From NCBI GenBank assembly GCA_000017645.1, contig CP000781.1:3645501-3709500 (forward strand): a stretch of DNA of 64,000 bases. Direction: 5' to 3'. Positions within the stretch are counted from its first letter, which is position 1. Every line of letters starts with the position of its first letter. Under the pieces are notes generated by a model. The model saw only the letters and a list, made by a program, of their open reading frames with translations. It searched no databases and was not told the origin of the DNA. The position numbers and the translations under genes are program-made. The DNA is from Xanthobacter autotrophicus Py2 (GTDB taxonomy: Bacteria; Pseudomonadota; Alphaproteobacteria; Rhizobiales; Xanthobacteraceae). Positions 17,219-26,685 of the stretch are shown here, in pieces.

Positions 17219-18786
17219 GCCTCGTGATCGAACGCCTTGCCGGCCAGCCCGTCGCCTGCCGTGTCGTGCTCCAGGATCTCGCGGCGACAGCCCGCCTCGC
17301 CGGCTGGCTCTCCACCTGGTTCGGGCCGAAGGACACCATCACCCTCACCGGCGACCTCGGCGCGGGCAAGACCGAGTTCGCCCGCGCCCTCATCCGCGCG
17401 TTCGCGGAAGAGCCCGGCGTGGACGTGCCGAGCCCCACCTTCCCGATCCTGATCTCGTACGATTTTCCCCGCGGCCGGGTGGTGCATGCCGACCTCTACC
17501 GCATCATCGAGACCGATGAGCTGGACGAACTGGGCTGGGACGAGCTGCGCGAGAATGCACTGTTGCTGGTGGAATGGCCGGACCGGGCCGACGACCGCCT
17601 GCCGACGGACCGCCTCGACGTGGAGCTGTTCCACGCCGCCGGCACCGACTTTGGCGCCGGGCTTGGGCCGGAGGCGCGGGTGGCCATCCTGACCGGGCAT
17701 GGCAGCGTTGGTGCCCGGCTCGACCGGTTCCAGATCGCCGATGGCCTGATCGAGCAGAGCGGGTTCGCCGCCGCCGAGCGGGTATTCCTGCAGGGCGATG
17801 CCTCCAGCCGCTCCTATACCCGCCTCGTGGCGCCGGGCCGCTCCGCCATCCTGATGAATGCGCCGCGCCAGCCGGACGGGCCGCCCCTGCGCCGGGGCCT
17901 GCCCTACAGCCAGCTGGTGCATCTGGCGGAGGACGTGAAGCCCTTCGTGGCCATGGACCGCGCCCTGCTGGCGCAGGGCCTGTCGGCGCCGCTGCTGTAT
18001 TCCGCCGACCTCGATGCGGGCCTCCTGGTGCTGGAGGACCTGGGGCGGGAGGGCGTCGTCGCTGGTTCGCCGGCCGCGCCGGTTCCCGAGCGCTACCATG
18101 CGGCGATCGAGGTGCTCGCCGCCCTCCACACCCGCAACCTGCCGCGCACGCTGAATGTGGCGCCGCGTGTGGAGCGGGCGCTGCCCACCTATGACGTGGC
18201 GGCCATGCTCACCGAGATCGACCTGATGCTGGACTGGTATTTGCCGGCCCGTGGCATCCGGCTGGATGGCGTGGTGCGCGAGGAATTCCACCTGCTCTGG
18301 CGCAGCGCGCTCAACCCGGTGCTGGCGGAGCCGCCGACCTGGGTGCTGCGCGACTACCATTCCCCGAACCTCATCTGGCTGCCGGAGCGTGAAGGGCTGC
18401 GCAAGGTGGGCCTGATCGATTTTCAGGATGCGGTGATGGGCCCGGCCGCCTATGACGTGGTCTCGCTGGCGCAGGACGCGCGTGTGGACGTGCCGGAAGG
18501 GCTGGAGCTGCAACTGGTGAGCCACTACGTGAAGCTGCGGCGCGAGGCCGACCCCACCTTTGACGTGCGCGGCTTCGCGCGATCCTATGCGCTCATGGGC
18601 GCGCAGCGGGCTTCCAAGATCCTCGGCATCTTCACAAGGCTCAATGATCGCGACGGCAAGCCGCATTACCTGCGCCACCTGTCGCGCATCCGCCGCCATC
18701 TTGCCCGCTGCCTCAGCCACCAGGATCTCGGCTCGCTCCGGTCGTGGTACGAGTCGGTGCTGCCATCCAAGGATTTCGCCGCGTGA
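17215..18786 (+). CDS. tsaE-amgK: TsaE / aminoglycoside-phosphotransferase-like (AmgK) fusion
   Basis: Two-domain protein of 523 aa. Residues 1 to about 155 are TsaE, the ATPase of the tRNA threonylcarbamoyl-adenosine (t6A37) complex: P-loop GDLGAGKTE (46-54), PSPTFPI, HADLYRI, VEWPDR. The rest is a kinase of the APH/ChoK fold with LRDYHSPNLIW (catalytic loop) and LIDFQDAVMGP (metal-binding). It resembles AmgK, the anomeric MurNAc/GlcNAc kinase of peptidoglycan recycling; the MurU-like partner is the next gene, with a 4-nt overlap. The ATG overlaps the divL-like stop. The kinase substrate is inferred from the neighbour. Confidence 0.9.
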   Translation: MSLVIERLAGQPVACRVVLQDLAATARLAGWLSTWFGPKDTITLTGDLGAGKTEFARALIRAFAEEPGVDVPSPTFPILISYDFPRGRVVHADLYRIIETDELDELGWDELRENALLLVEWPDRADDRLPTDRLDVELFHAAGTDFGAGLGPEARVAILTGHGSVGARLDRFQIADGLIEQSGFAAAERVFLQGDASSRSYTRLVAPGRSAILMNAPRQPDGPPLRRGLPYSQLVHLAEDVKPFVAMDRALLAQGLSAPLLYSADLDAGLLVLEDLGREGVVAGSPAAPVPERYHAAIEVLAALHTRNLPRTLNVAPRVERALPTYDVAAMLTEIDLMLDWYLPARGIRLDGVVREEFHLLWRSALNPVLAEPPTWVLRDYHSPNLIWLPEREGLRKVGLIDFQDAVMGPAAYDVVSLAQDARVDVPEGLELQLVSHYVKLRREADPTFDVRGFARSYALMGAQRASKILGIFTRLNDRDGKPHYLRHLSRIRRHLARCLSHQDLGSLRSWYESVLPSKDFAA

Positions 18787-19550
18787 CGGACAAGGCACAG
18801 GCCGGCCATTCGACGGCCCAGATTTCCGACAACCGGATTTCCACCGCAATGGTGCTCGCCGCCGGGATGGGCACGCGCATGCGTCCGCTCACCGACACGC
18901 GGCCCAAGCCGCTGGTGGAGGTCTACGGCCGCCCTCTCATCGATCATGTGCTCGGCCGCGTGGCCGACGCCGGCATCCCCCAGGCGGTGGTCAACCTGCA
19001 CCATCACGCCGACATGCTGGAGGCGCATCTCAAGGCCCGGGGCGGGCCGCCGCAGATCGTCCTGTCCGACGAGCGCGGCCAGTTGCTGGAGACCGGCGGC
19101 GGCGTGCGCAAGGCGCTGCCGCTGCTTGGGCCGGACCCGTTCCTCGCTATCAATTCGGACACCATCTGGATCGAAGGCATGCGGCCGAACCTGGTGCGGC
19201 TGATGGAGCATTTCGATCCGGAGCGGATGGATGCGCTGCTGCTCCTCGCCTCGGCCGCCCATTCCATCGGCTACGACGGCATGGGCGACTTCCAGATGGA
19301 CAAGCTCGGCCGCCTGACCCGTCGGGCCGAGCGCACGGTCGTGCCGTTCGTCTATGCCGGGGCCGCCATCCTGAAGCCGGAGCTGTTCGAGGGCACGCCT
19401 GACGGCGCCTTCTCCCTCAACCGCATTTTCGACAAGGCCGCCGAGGCCGAGCGCCTGTTCGGCCTGCGCCTCGACGGCATCTGGATGCATGTGGGTACGC
19501 CCGATGCCATCGCCCTCGCCGAGGAAGCGATCCAGAGGTCCAGCGACTGA
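18783..19550 (+). CDS. murU: Nucleotidyltransferase, MurU-like (MurNAc-1-phosphate uridylyltransferase candidate)
   Basis: Sugar-phosphate nucleotidyltransferase of 255 aa with the signature LAAGMGTRMRPLTDTRPKP (25-43), the metal-binding NSDTIW segment and LLETGGGVRKALPLLG. In Pseudomonas, AmgK and MurU together return MurNAc to UDP-MurNAc and bypass part of fosfomycin-sensitive synthesis. The adjacency to the AmgK-like domain supports this job, although other mannose-1-phosphate-type transferases share the motifs. The GTG at 18783 was chosen because it overlaps the preceding stop (GTGA); an upstream ATG at 18744 would lie inside the previous gene. Confidence 0.85.
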   Translation: MTDKAQAGHSTAQISDNRISTAMVLAAGMGTRMRPLTDTRPKPLVEVYGRPLIDHVLGRVADAGIPQAVVNLHHHADMLEAHLKARGGPPQIVLSDERGQLLETGGGVRKALPLLGPDPFLAINSDTIWIEGMRPNLVRLMEHFDPERMDALLLLASAAHSIGYDGMGDFQMDKLGRLTRRAERTVVPFVYAGAAILKPELFEGTPDGAFSLNRIFDKAAEAERLFGLRLDGIWMHVGTPDAIALAEEAIQRSSD

Positions 19551-19555
19551 GATCC

Positions 19556-19621
19556 AAAGCGTTTTCGAGCGAAGTGGGCACCGGTTCGCGTGAAGAGCGC
19601 GCGTTAAAGCAATGATCTAGA
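19556..19621. repeat. Rhizobial-type intergenic repeat element
   Basis: The gap between the murU-like gene and addB is filled by a 66-bp segment starting AAAGCGTTTTCGAGCGAAGT and ending AATGATCTAGA, with ACCGGTTCGCGTGAAGA inside. From memory it closely matches an intergenic sequence scattered in many copies through Bradyrhizobium, Mesorhizobium and related genomes. GTTTTCGAGCGAA and TTCGCGTGAAGA are partly complementary and may fold. Only this copy was noticed in the window. Confidence 0.6.
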
Positions 19622-19637
19622 CAGGGGAGGGACGGCC

Positions 19638-22600
19638 GTGCCGCGCGTGCTCACCATCCCGTCCTCGGCGCCGTTCCTGCCGACTTTGGCGACAGCGCTG
19701 CTCGACGGCACGCTGGTGGAGGGCTTCGCGCCGCGCGCGGATCCGCTGGCGCTGGCCGGCGCCACCGTGTTCCTGCCCACCCGCCGTGCCGGGCGCCTGT
19801 TCGCCGAGGCACTGCTCCAAGCCTCCGGCGGCGCGGTATTGCTGCTGCCGAAGATCGTGCCTTTGGGCGACGTGGACGAGGACGCACTCGCTTTCTCCGA
19901 GGATGCGCCGGTGCTGGCCGCGCCCCACGCCATCGCCCCGGTGCATCGCCGTCTGGTGCTGGCGCGGCTGGTGGCCCATTGGCGCGATACCCTCGCGAAA
20001 GCAGCCGGGCGGGAGGCGGTGGCCGCCGGCACCGCCGCCACCTTCGCCCTGGCCGATGCCCTCGGCGCCCTGTTCGACGACCTCACCACGGCCGGGCTGA
20101 CCGTGGACGGGCTCGACGGCCTGGTGCCAGAGGAGCTGGACCGCTATTTCCGCGTGGGGCTGGATTTCGTGCGCATCGCCCGGCGCGCCTTCACCGACTA
20201 TCTGGACATCGCCGGGCTGGTGGAGCCCGCCGCCCGCCGCGACGCGCTGGTGGATGCGGAAGCGCGCCGCCTCGCCGCCTTGGGGAGCGACGCCGGCCCG
20301 GTGATCGCCGCGGGCTCCACCGGCTCCATGCCGGCCACCGCCCGTCTCCTGGCCGCCATCGCCGCCCTGCCGAAGGGCGCCGTGGTGCTGCCGGGCCTCG
20401 ACCAGGATCTGGACGCCGCCTCCTTCGCCCGCATCACCGATGGCAGGGACGCGGCGCCGGACCATCCGCAATACGGCCTTGCCCGGCTGCTTCCGCGCCT
20501 CGGCGTGGCGCGGGGCGATGTGCTGTCCCTTGCCGCGCCCACCGCCTTCGGTCGCGAGCGGCTCATGAGCGAGGTGATGCGGCAGGCCGAGACCTCCGAC
20601 CTGTGGGCGAGCGTCTCCGATCGCCTGCCGCCGGCGGCGCTGGGCACCGCCATGGCCGGCATCAGCGTGGTGGAGGCGGACGACCCCCGCGCCGAAGCCC
20701 TGGCCATCGCCTTGCTGCTGCGCGACAGCCTGGAGCGGGAGGGTGAGACCGCCGCCCTCGTCACCCCCGACCGCGATCTCGCGCGCCGGGTGGCGGCGGA
20801 GATGGCGCGCTTCGGCGTGGCGCTGGACGATTCCGCCGGCACGCCGCTGGCCGACAGTCCCGCCGGGCGGCTTGCCGGCCTGCTGGTGATGGCAGCGGCG
20901 GAGGACCTGGCGCCGGTGCCCCTGTTCGCGCTGCTCACCCATCCCCTGGCGCAATTCGGGCTGGCGCCCGAGGCGAAGGCGGATGCGGTGGCGGCGCTCG
21001 AGCTGGTGGCTCTGCGCGGCCCGCGCCCGCGCGCCGGCATCGGCGGACTGATGGATGCCATCGCCGCCTTCGACCGGGACGATCATCGTGGCGCCGACCC
21101 GCGCCGGCGCATGGGGGAGGGGGCGCTCAACCGCGCCCGCGATCTGGTGGACCGGCTCGACCGGGCGCTCGGACCGATGCTCACCCTCGGCGCGCAACGG
21201 GGTGCAGCGCCGCTCTCGGCGCTCGTCGCCGCCCACCGCGCCGCCTGGGTGGGGACCGCCGGCCCCCTCGACATCGATGCGGAGGATGCGGCGGAAGCCG
21301 CTTTGGCGCGCACCTTCGAGACGCTGGACGGGGCGGCGGGCGATGGTCCCGCCCTCGACCTTAGCGCCTATGCGGACGCGGCCGGGGCCCTGTTCGCCGA
21401 TGCCATGGTGCGCCCGCGCGCCGAGCCCCATGCGCGCATCCGCATCCTCGGCCCGCTCGAGGCGCGCCTCATCCATGTGGACCGCATGGTGCTGGGCGCG
21501 CTCATCGAGGGCAGCTGGCCGCGCATCGCCGAGACCGACCCCTGGCTCAGCCGGCCCATGCGCGGCGATCTGGGGCTCGATCTGCCGGAGCGGCGCATCG
21601 GCCTCTCCGCCCACGATTTCGTCCAGGGCTTCGGCGCCGCCGAGGTGGTGCTGACCTTCGCCGCCAAGGTGGGGGGCACCCAGAGCGTGCCGTCGCGCTT
21701 CGTGCAGCGGTTGAAGACGGTGGCGGGCGAGGCGGAATGGACGGCCGCCCGCACCCGCGGCGCCCGCTGGGTTCAGGCCGCGCGGCGGCTGGACGATGCC
21801 CCCGCCGTGCCCCGCGCCACCCGCCCCGCGCCGGCCCCGCCGCTGGCGCTCAGGCCCCGCCGACTCTCGGTGACGGAGGTGGAAACCTTCCTGCGCGATC
21901 CCTATTCCATCTATGCCCGCCATGTGCTCGGTCTCCTGCCGCTCGATCCGCTGGACGCCGCACTCGGCGGGGCGGAGCGCGGATCGGCCCTGCACGAGGC
22001 CATCGGCCGCTTCACCCAGGACCACCCGTGCAAGCTGCCACCCGATGCGCTGGAACGTCTGCTGGAGGAAGGCCGGCGTGCCTTCGCCCCGCTGAAGGCC
22101 TTCCCGGCCGAGCATGCCCTATGGTGGGCGCGGTTCGAGCGGGCGGCGGGCTTCCTCGTCGCCTTCGAGCGGGAGCGGCGGGGGCACCTCGACCATGTGG
22201 TGGCGGAAGCCTCCGGCAGTCTTGAAATTCCCTTGGGCGGCGGCGCCTTCCGCCTCACCGGGCGGGCCGACCGCATCGAGGTGCGCCGCGACGGCCTGCT
22301 CAATATCCTCGACTACAAGACCGGCACGGCGCCGAGCGCCCGGCAGGTCGCCTCGCTCTCGCCCCAGCTGCCGCTGGAGGCCGCCATGGCCCGGCGCGGC
22401 GCCTTCCCCGACGTGCCGGCGGTGGACGTGGCGGACCTGCTCTATGTGGAGCTGAAAGGCGGTGCGGCGGGAGGCGAGGAAAAGCCCATCCGCCTCAAGG
22501 ACAGCGACACCATGGACCTCGCCGAGACCGCCCTCGCGGGCCTTGAAAGCCTGCTCATGGCGTTCGAGAACGAGGCGCAGGGCTATCGCTCGCTGGCCGC

Positions 22601-22685
22601 GCCGCAATGGTCGGGCACCTTCGGCACCTATGATCATCTGGCCCGCGTGCGCGAATGGGCGCTCTCCGGGGAGGAGGGCGAATGA
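19638..22685 (+). CDS. addB: Double-strand break repair protein AddB
   Basis: AddB subunit (1015 aa) of the AddAB helicase-nuclease, the alphaproteobacterial counterpart of RecBCD. The C-terminal PD-(D/E)XK nuclease is intact: LSVTEVETFLRDPYSIYARH, GRADRIEV, LNILDYKTG, then a QLPLEAAM motif. The cysteines that hold an Fe-S cluster in Bacillus AddB are not seen around the nuclease (RDPYSIY where a CPxxY-type motif would be), as usual for the alphaproteobacterial type. The stop overlaps the addA start (ATGA), giving translational coupling. Confidence 0.95.
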   Translation: MPRVLTIPSSAPFLPTLATALLDGTLVEGFAPRADPLALAGATVFLPTRRAGRLFAEALLQASGGAVLLLPKIVPLGDVDEDALAFSEDAPVLAAPHAIAPVHRRLVLARLVAHWRDTLAKAAGREAVAAGTAATFALADALGALFDDLTTAGLTVDGLDGLVPEELDRYFRVGLDFVRIARRAFTDYLDIAGLVEPAARRDALVDAEARRLAALGSDAGPVIAAGSTGSMPATARLLAAIAALPKGAVVLPGLDQDLDAASFARITDGRDAAPDHPQYGLARLLPRLGVARGDVLSLAAPTAFGRERLMSEVMRQAETSDLWASVSDRLPPAALGTAMAGISVVEADDPRAEALAIALLLRDSLEREGETAALVTPDRDLARRVAAEMARFGVALDDSAGTPLADSPAGRLAGLLVMAAAEDLAPVPLFALLTHPLAQFGLAPEAKADAVAALELVALRGPRPRAGIGGLMDAIAAFDRDDHRGADPRRRMGEGALNRARDLVDRLDRALGPMLTLGAQRGAAPLSALVAAHRAAWVGTAGPLDIDAEDAAEAALARTFETLDGAAGDGPALDLSAYADAAGALFADAMVRPRAEPHARIRILGPLEARLIHVDRMVLGALIEGSWPRIAETDPWLSRPMRGDLGLDLPERRIGLSAHDFVQGFGAAEVVLTFAAKVGGTQSVPSRFVQRLKTVAGEAEWTAARTRGARWVQAARRLDDAPAVPRATRPAPAPPLALRPRRLSVTEVETFLRDPYSIYARHVLGLLPLDPLDAALGGAERGSALHEAIGRFTQDHPCKLPPDALERLLEEGRRAFAPLKAFPAEHALWWARFERAAGFLVAFERERRGHLDHVVAEASGSLEIPLGGGAFRLTGRADRIEVRRDGLLNILDYKTGTAPSARQVASLSPQLPLEAAMARRGAFPDVPAVDVADLLYVELKGGAAGGEEKPIRLKDSDTMDLAETALAGLESLLMAFENEAQGYRSLAAPQWSGTFGTYDHLARVREWALSGEEGE

Positions 22686-25600
22686 GCGCCGACCTTACCC
22701 CCGAAGCCACCCCCGATGCCGCCCGCGATCCCAAGTCAGAGGCGACGCGCCGCCAGTCGGAGGCCTCCCATCCCGCCTTCTCGGCCTGGGTGTCCGCCAA
22801 TGCCGGCTCGGGCAAGACCCATGTGCTGGCGCGCCGCGTCATCCGCCTGCTGCTCGCCGGCACGCCGCCGGGGCGTATCCTGTGCCTCACCTATACCAAG
22901 GCGGCGGCGGCCAACATGGCCAACCGCGTGCTGGCCATCCTTGGCCGCTGGGTGCGCCTGCCCGATGCGGAGCTGGACGACGCCATCCGCGACACGGTGG
23001 GCTCGCCCCCCGACGCCGCCCTGCGCGCCCGCGCCCGCCGGCTGTTCGCCGCCGCGTTGGAGACGCCGGGCGGGCTGAAGATCCAGACCATCCACGCCTT
23101 CTGCGGCGCCCTGCTGCATCGCTTTCCGTTCGAGGCGGACGTGGCCGCCGGCTTCGGCGAGCTGGACGAGGTGGGCCGGCAGGAATTGATGGCCCGCATC
23201 CGCGCCGACCTCGTGGTGGCGGCCAGCCGCACGCCCAACGCGCTCCTTGGCGAGGCGTTGGCGCGGCTGACCGAAGATATGTCCGACAGCGGCCTCTCGG
23301 GCCTGCTGGAGGCCGCCGTCGCCCTGCGCGCCCGCATCCTGCCGCTGGGCGACACGCCGCGCGCGCGGCGGGCGGCGGTGGCGCGGGCGCTGGATCTGCC
23401 AGCAGATGCGAGCGTGGCGGATCTGGAAGTGCAGATGCTGGCTAGCCCCCATCTGCCTCATTCCGAATGGGCGAGCGCGGCGGCGGAACTGGCCGCTTCC
23501 GACAAGGCCACCGACCGCACCCGAGGCGACGATCTTCTGGCCGCCGCCGAGGCGGGGGACACGGCGTCCGGCCTTGCCGCCTGGCGGCGGGTGTTCTTCG
23601 GCTCGGAGGGACCGCGCTCGGACCGCAACCTCTTCACCAAGGGCTTCGCTGACCGTGCCCCCGGCCTTGCCGCGCGGCTGCGGGACGAGCGGGACCGCCT
23701 CGCGGTGCTTGCCGACCAGCTGCTGGGTGCCCGCACCCTGGAGCGGACCGAGGCAGCGCTGACCCTCGCGGCCGAAGCCGTCCGCCGCTACGAGGCGGAG
23801 AAGGCGGCGCGCGGGCTGCTGGATTTCGACGACCTCATCGTCAAGGCCGCCCAGCTTCTGTCGGACCAGCCCACCTTCGTGCAATACAAGCTGGACCAGG
23901 GCATCGACCACATCCTGGTGGACGAGGCCCAGGATACGAGCCCGCAGCAGTGGCGGGTGGTGCAGGGCCTCGCCGACGATTTCTTCTCCGGCGCCGGCGC
24001 GCGGGAGGACGTGACCCGCACCCTGTTCGTGGTGGGCGACGAGAAGCAGTCCATCTTCTCCTTCCAGGGCGCCGATCCGCGCGCCTTCGGCGAGATGCGC
24101 TCGACCTTCGCACGCAAGGCGGGGCCACAGGCCCTGCGGCGGGTGGAGCTGCCCCATTCCTTCCGCTCCGCCCCCGGCGTGCTGGAGGCGGTGGACCAGA
24201 TCTTCTCCCGCCCCGAGGCCCATGATGGCCTCACGCTGGACGCCGTGGCCCCCGTGCACGCCGCCATCCGCGCCGATGCTCCGGCCCTGGTGGAGATCTG
24301 GCCCACCACCACGCCCGAGCCCGCAACCCAGCCCGACAATTGGCGCCGCCCGCTGGACGAGGCGCCGGTGGACGACCCGGTGAGCCGGCTCGCCCAGCGC
24401 ATCGCCGGCTTCATCCAGGCGGGCATCGCCAAGGGCCTCGCCATCCCCTCCCGGCAGGGGCGGCCCATGCGGGCGGGCGACGTGCTGGTGCTGGTGCGCC
24501 GGCGCGGGCGGGTGTTCGAGGCCGTCATCCGCGCCTTGAAGGAATTGAAGGACGCTCAGGTGGAAGTGGCGGGCGCCGACCGCCTGGTGGTGGCCGAGCA
24601 TATCGCCGCCCTCGACCTGATGGCGCTGGGCGATACGCTGGTCTCCCCCGACGACGACCTGGCGCTGGCGGCCCTGCTGAAGAGCCCTCTGTTCGGCCTC
24701 ACCGACGACGATCTCCTGGCCCTGTGCACCGGCCGGAGCGGGCGGCTGGTGGACGCGCTCAAGGCGGCGCCGGATCCGCGCCATGCTGCAGCCTGGGCGC
24801 GGCTCGCCGCATGGCGCGGGGAGGCGGCCTTGCTGCGGCCGTTCGATTTCTACGCCCGCGTGCTGGGGCGCGACGGCGGCCGGCGCGCCATGCTGGCCCG
24901 GCTCGGTCCCGAGGCTGCGGACGTGCTGGACGAATTCATGGTGCTGGCCCGCGCCTACGAATCCACAGAGCCGGCGAGCCTTGCCGGCTTCCTCGCCTAT
25001 CTGCGCCGGGGCGGTGCCGAGACCAAGCGCGACATGGAGAGCGGCCGCAACGAGGTGCGGGTGATGACCGTGCACGGCGCCAAGGGCCTTGAAGCGCCTA
25101 TCGTCATCCTCGCCGACACGGTGGACATGCCGAAGGCCCGCACCGCCGGCGGTCTTGTGAGCGTGGCGGGGCCGGAGGGGGAGGTGCCGGTGCTGGCCCC
25201 GCGCAAGGCGGAGGACCCGGAGCGCCTCGCCGCCGCCCGCGCCACGGCCGCCGCCCGCGAGCTGGAGGAGCACCGGCGCCTGCTCTATGTGGCCCTCACC
25301 CGGGCCGAGGATGCGGTGATCGTCTGCGGCGCGGAGACCCGATCGCCGGCCAAGGACAAGGCCCATGCTCGTCCAGAGGGCTGCTGGTACGAGCTGGTGC
25401 GCGCCGCCCTCGCGCCGGAGGCGGACGAGCAGAATGCCCTCGGCTTTGAGGGCCAGGTGCTGCGCTGGAACAAGGGGCCGGGCCTCGCCGTGGCCGGGCC
25501 GGCGGCGGCCCCTTCCGCGGCTGGGGCAGAGCCGGCGCTGCCGATTTTCGCCAATCCACCGCCCCCGGAAGCCGCGCCGCGCCTGCTGCGGCCTTCCAAG

Positions 25601-26185
25601 ACCGAGGCGGCCGGTCCCTCGCCCTTGCGCACGCCGGGACCGGAGACGGCGCTGTCGCCCCTGGTACGGGGCGATCTGGTCCATCGCCTGCTCGCCGGCC
25701 TGCCCGACCTGCCGGCACAAGAGCGCGCGGCGGCGGGCCTGCGCCTTCTGCGGCACGCGGCGGACAAGGTGGCGGACGAGATTCATCAGGAGGTGCTGGA
25801 GGAAGCGCTGGGCGTCCTCGGCCATGCGCCGCTCGCGGACCTGTTCGGCGCCGGAAGCCGGGCGGAAGTTCCGGTCATCGGCCGGCTGAAGGCGCAGGAG
25901 GGCGCGGATTTCCACGTTTCCGGACGAATTGACCGGCTGGCGGTGACGCCCGACCTGCTGATCGTCGCCGACTTCAAGACCGACCGCATCCCACCCCAGC
26001 GGCCGGAAGACGTGGCCGAGGCTTATGTGGCGCAGCTTGCCGTCTATGGCGCTCTTCTGTCGCAGGTGTTCGCCGGGCGGGCCTTCGAGGCGCGGCTGGT
26101 CTATACGACGGGTCCTCGCGTTTTCCGGCTCGAATCCGCCCGTTTGCAGGCGGCGCTGGCCCGGCTCGGTCTCACCTCGCCGTGA
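22682..26185 (+). CDS. addA: Double-strand break repair helicase AddA
   Basis: UvrD/Rep-type helicase-nuclease of 1167 aa. The P-loop NAGSGKT is at residues 40-46, followed by LCLTYTKAAAANMA; motif II reads DEAQDTSPQQW, and GDEKQSIFSFQGADPRAF and VMTVHGAKGLEAP are further helicase motifs. The C-terminal nuclease carries GRIDRLAV, ADFKTDR and QLAVYGALL. With AddB it resects broken ends for RecA loading. The start at 22682 overlaps the addB stop by 4 nt; a 5' extension into addB is in frame but unlikely. Confidence 0.95.
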   Translation: MSADLTPEATPDAARDPKSEATRRQSEASHPAFSAWVSANAGSGKTHVLARRVIRLLLAGTPPGRILCLTYTKAAAANMANRVLAILGRWVRLPDAELDDAIRDTVGSPPDAALRARARRLFAAALETPGGLKIQTIHAFCGALLHRFPFEADVAAGFGELDEVGRQELMARIRADLVVAASRTPNALLGEALARLTEDMSDSGLSGLLEAAVALRARILPLGDTPRARRAAVARALDLPADASVADLEVQMLASPHLPHSEWASAAAELAASDKATDRTRGDDLLAAAEAGDTASGLAAWRRVFFGSEGPRSDRNLFTKGFADRAPGLAARLRDERDRLAVLADQLLGARTLERTEAALTLAAEAVRRYEAEKAARGLLDFDDLIVKAAQLLSDQPTFVQYKLDQGIDHILVDEAQDTSPQQWRVVQGLADDFFSGAGAREDVTRTLFVVGDEKQSIFSFQGADPRAFGEMRSTFARKAGPQALRRVELPHSFRSAPGVLEAVDQIFSRPEAHDGLTLDAVAPVHAAIRADAPALVEIWPTTTPEPATQPDNWRRPLDEAPVDDPVSRLAQRIAGFIQAGIAKGLAIPSRQGRPMRAGDVLVLVRRRGRVFEAVIRALKELKDAQVEVAGADRLVVAEHIAALDLMALGDTLVSPDDDLALAALLKSPLFGLTDDDLLALCTGRSGRLVDALKAAPDPRHAAAWARLAAWRGEAALLRPFDFYARVLGRDGGRRAMLARLGPEAADVLDEFMVLARAYESTEPASLAGFLAYLRRGGAETKRDMESGRNEVRVMTVHGAKGLEAPIVILADTVDMPKARTAGGLVSVAGPEGEVPVLAPRKAEDPERLAAARATAAARELEEHRRLLYVALTRAEDAVIVCGAETRSPAKDKAHARPEGCWYELVRAALAPEADEQNALGFEGQVLRWNKGPGLAVAGPAAAPSAAGAEPALPIFANPPPPEAAPRLLRPSKTEAAGPSPLRTPGPETALSPLVRGDLVHRLLAGLPDLPAQERAAAGLRLLRHAADKVADEIHQEVLEEALGVLGHAPLADLFGAGSRAEVPVIGRLKAQEGADFHVSGRIDRLAVTPDLLIVADFKTDRIPPQRPEDVAEAYVAQLAVYGALLSQVFAGRAFEARLVYTTGPRVFRLESARLQAALARLGLTSP

Positions 26186-26192
26186 CGGCGCC

Positions 26193-26221
26193 TTGACGAA
26201 GAGGGGAGGGGCTCCCTACGT
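26193..26221 (+). promoter_or_regulatory. Predicted sigma70-type promoter of trxA
   Basis: TTGACG, a 17-nt spacer and CTACGT lie between addA and trxA, about 50 nt before the trxA start. The -35 box is good and the -10 weak; it would let trxA be expressed apart from addBA. Confidence 0.45.
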
Positions 26222-26271
26222 TCGGTCCCAACATTCAGTGGTTCCCCCGGTTCCCCCCTACGAGGTCTGCC

Positions 26272-26592
26272 ATGTCGGTCGAGAAGGTTTCGGATCAGAA
26301 TTTTGAGCAGGACGTGCTTCAGTCCAGCGCGCCGGTCATCGTGGACTTCTGGGCCGAGTGGTGCGGCCCCTGCCGCATGGTCGCCCCCATCCTCGAGGAA
26401 GTCTCTGGCGAGATGGGCGAGAAGATCCGTATCGTGAAGCTGAACGTGGACGAGAATCCTGCCACCGCTTCCAAGTACGGCATCATGTCCATCCCCACCC
26501 TGCTGCTGTTCAAGGACGGCAAGATCGCCTCCCGCCAGGTCGGCGCCGCCCCCAAGGCGAAGCTGGTGCAGTGGATCAACGGCGCCATCTGA
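26272..26592 (+). CDS. trxA: Thioredoxin
   Basis: Classical cytoplasmic thioredoxin of 106 aa with the active site WAEWCGPCRM (Cys31, Cys34), the cis-Pro segment SIPTLLLFKDG and the C-terminal amphipathic helix. It reduces protein disulfides and supplies ribonucleotide reductase and other enzymes. Length and motifs are standard. It follows addA in the same direction with its own likely promoter and is closed by a strong terminator; the divL-addBA-trxA order is, from memory, conserved in related alphaproteobacteria. Confidence 0.97.
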   Translation: MSVEKVSDQNFEQDVLQSSAPVIVDFWAEWCGPCRMVAPILEEVSGEMGEKIRIVKLNVDENPATASKYGIMSIPTLLLFKDGKIASRQVGAAPKAKLVQWINGAI

Positions 26593-26617
26593 GCCCGTAG
26601 GGTCGCTCTGAAAAAAC

Positions 26618-26652
26618 AAGCCGCCGTTGCCTTGACGGGCAGCGGCGGCTTT
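26618..26652 (+). terminator. Terminator after trxA
   Basis: AAGCCGCCG and CGGCGGCTT with extra TTGCC/GGCA pairing form a long stem 25 nt after the trxA stop, ending in a short T-run. On the opposite strand it may also serve the convergent small gene. Confidence 0.75.
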
Positions 26653-26685
26653 GTCGTGTCTGGCTGTCGTGATGGGGTGTCGCGC

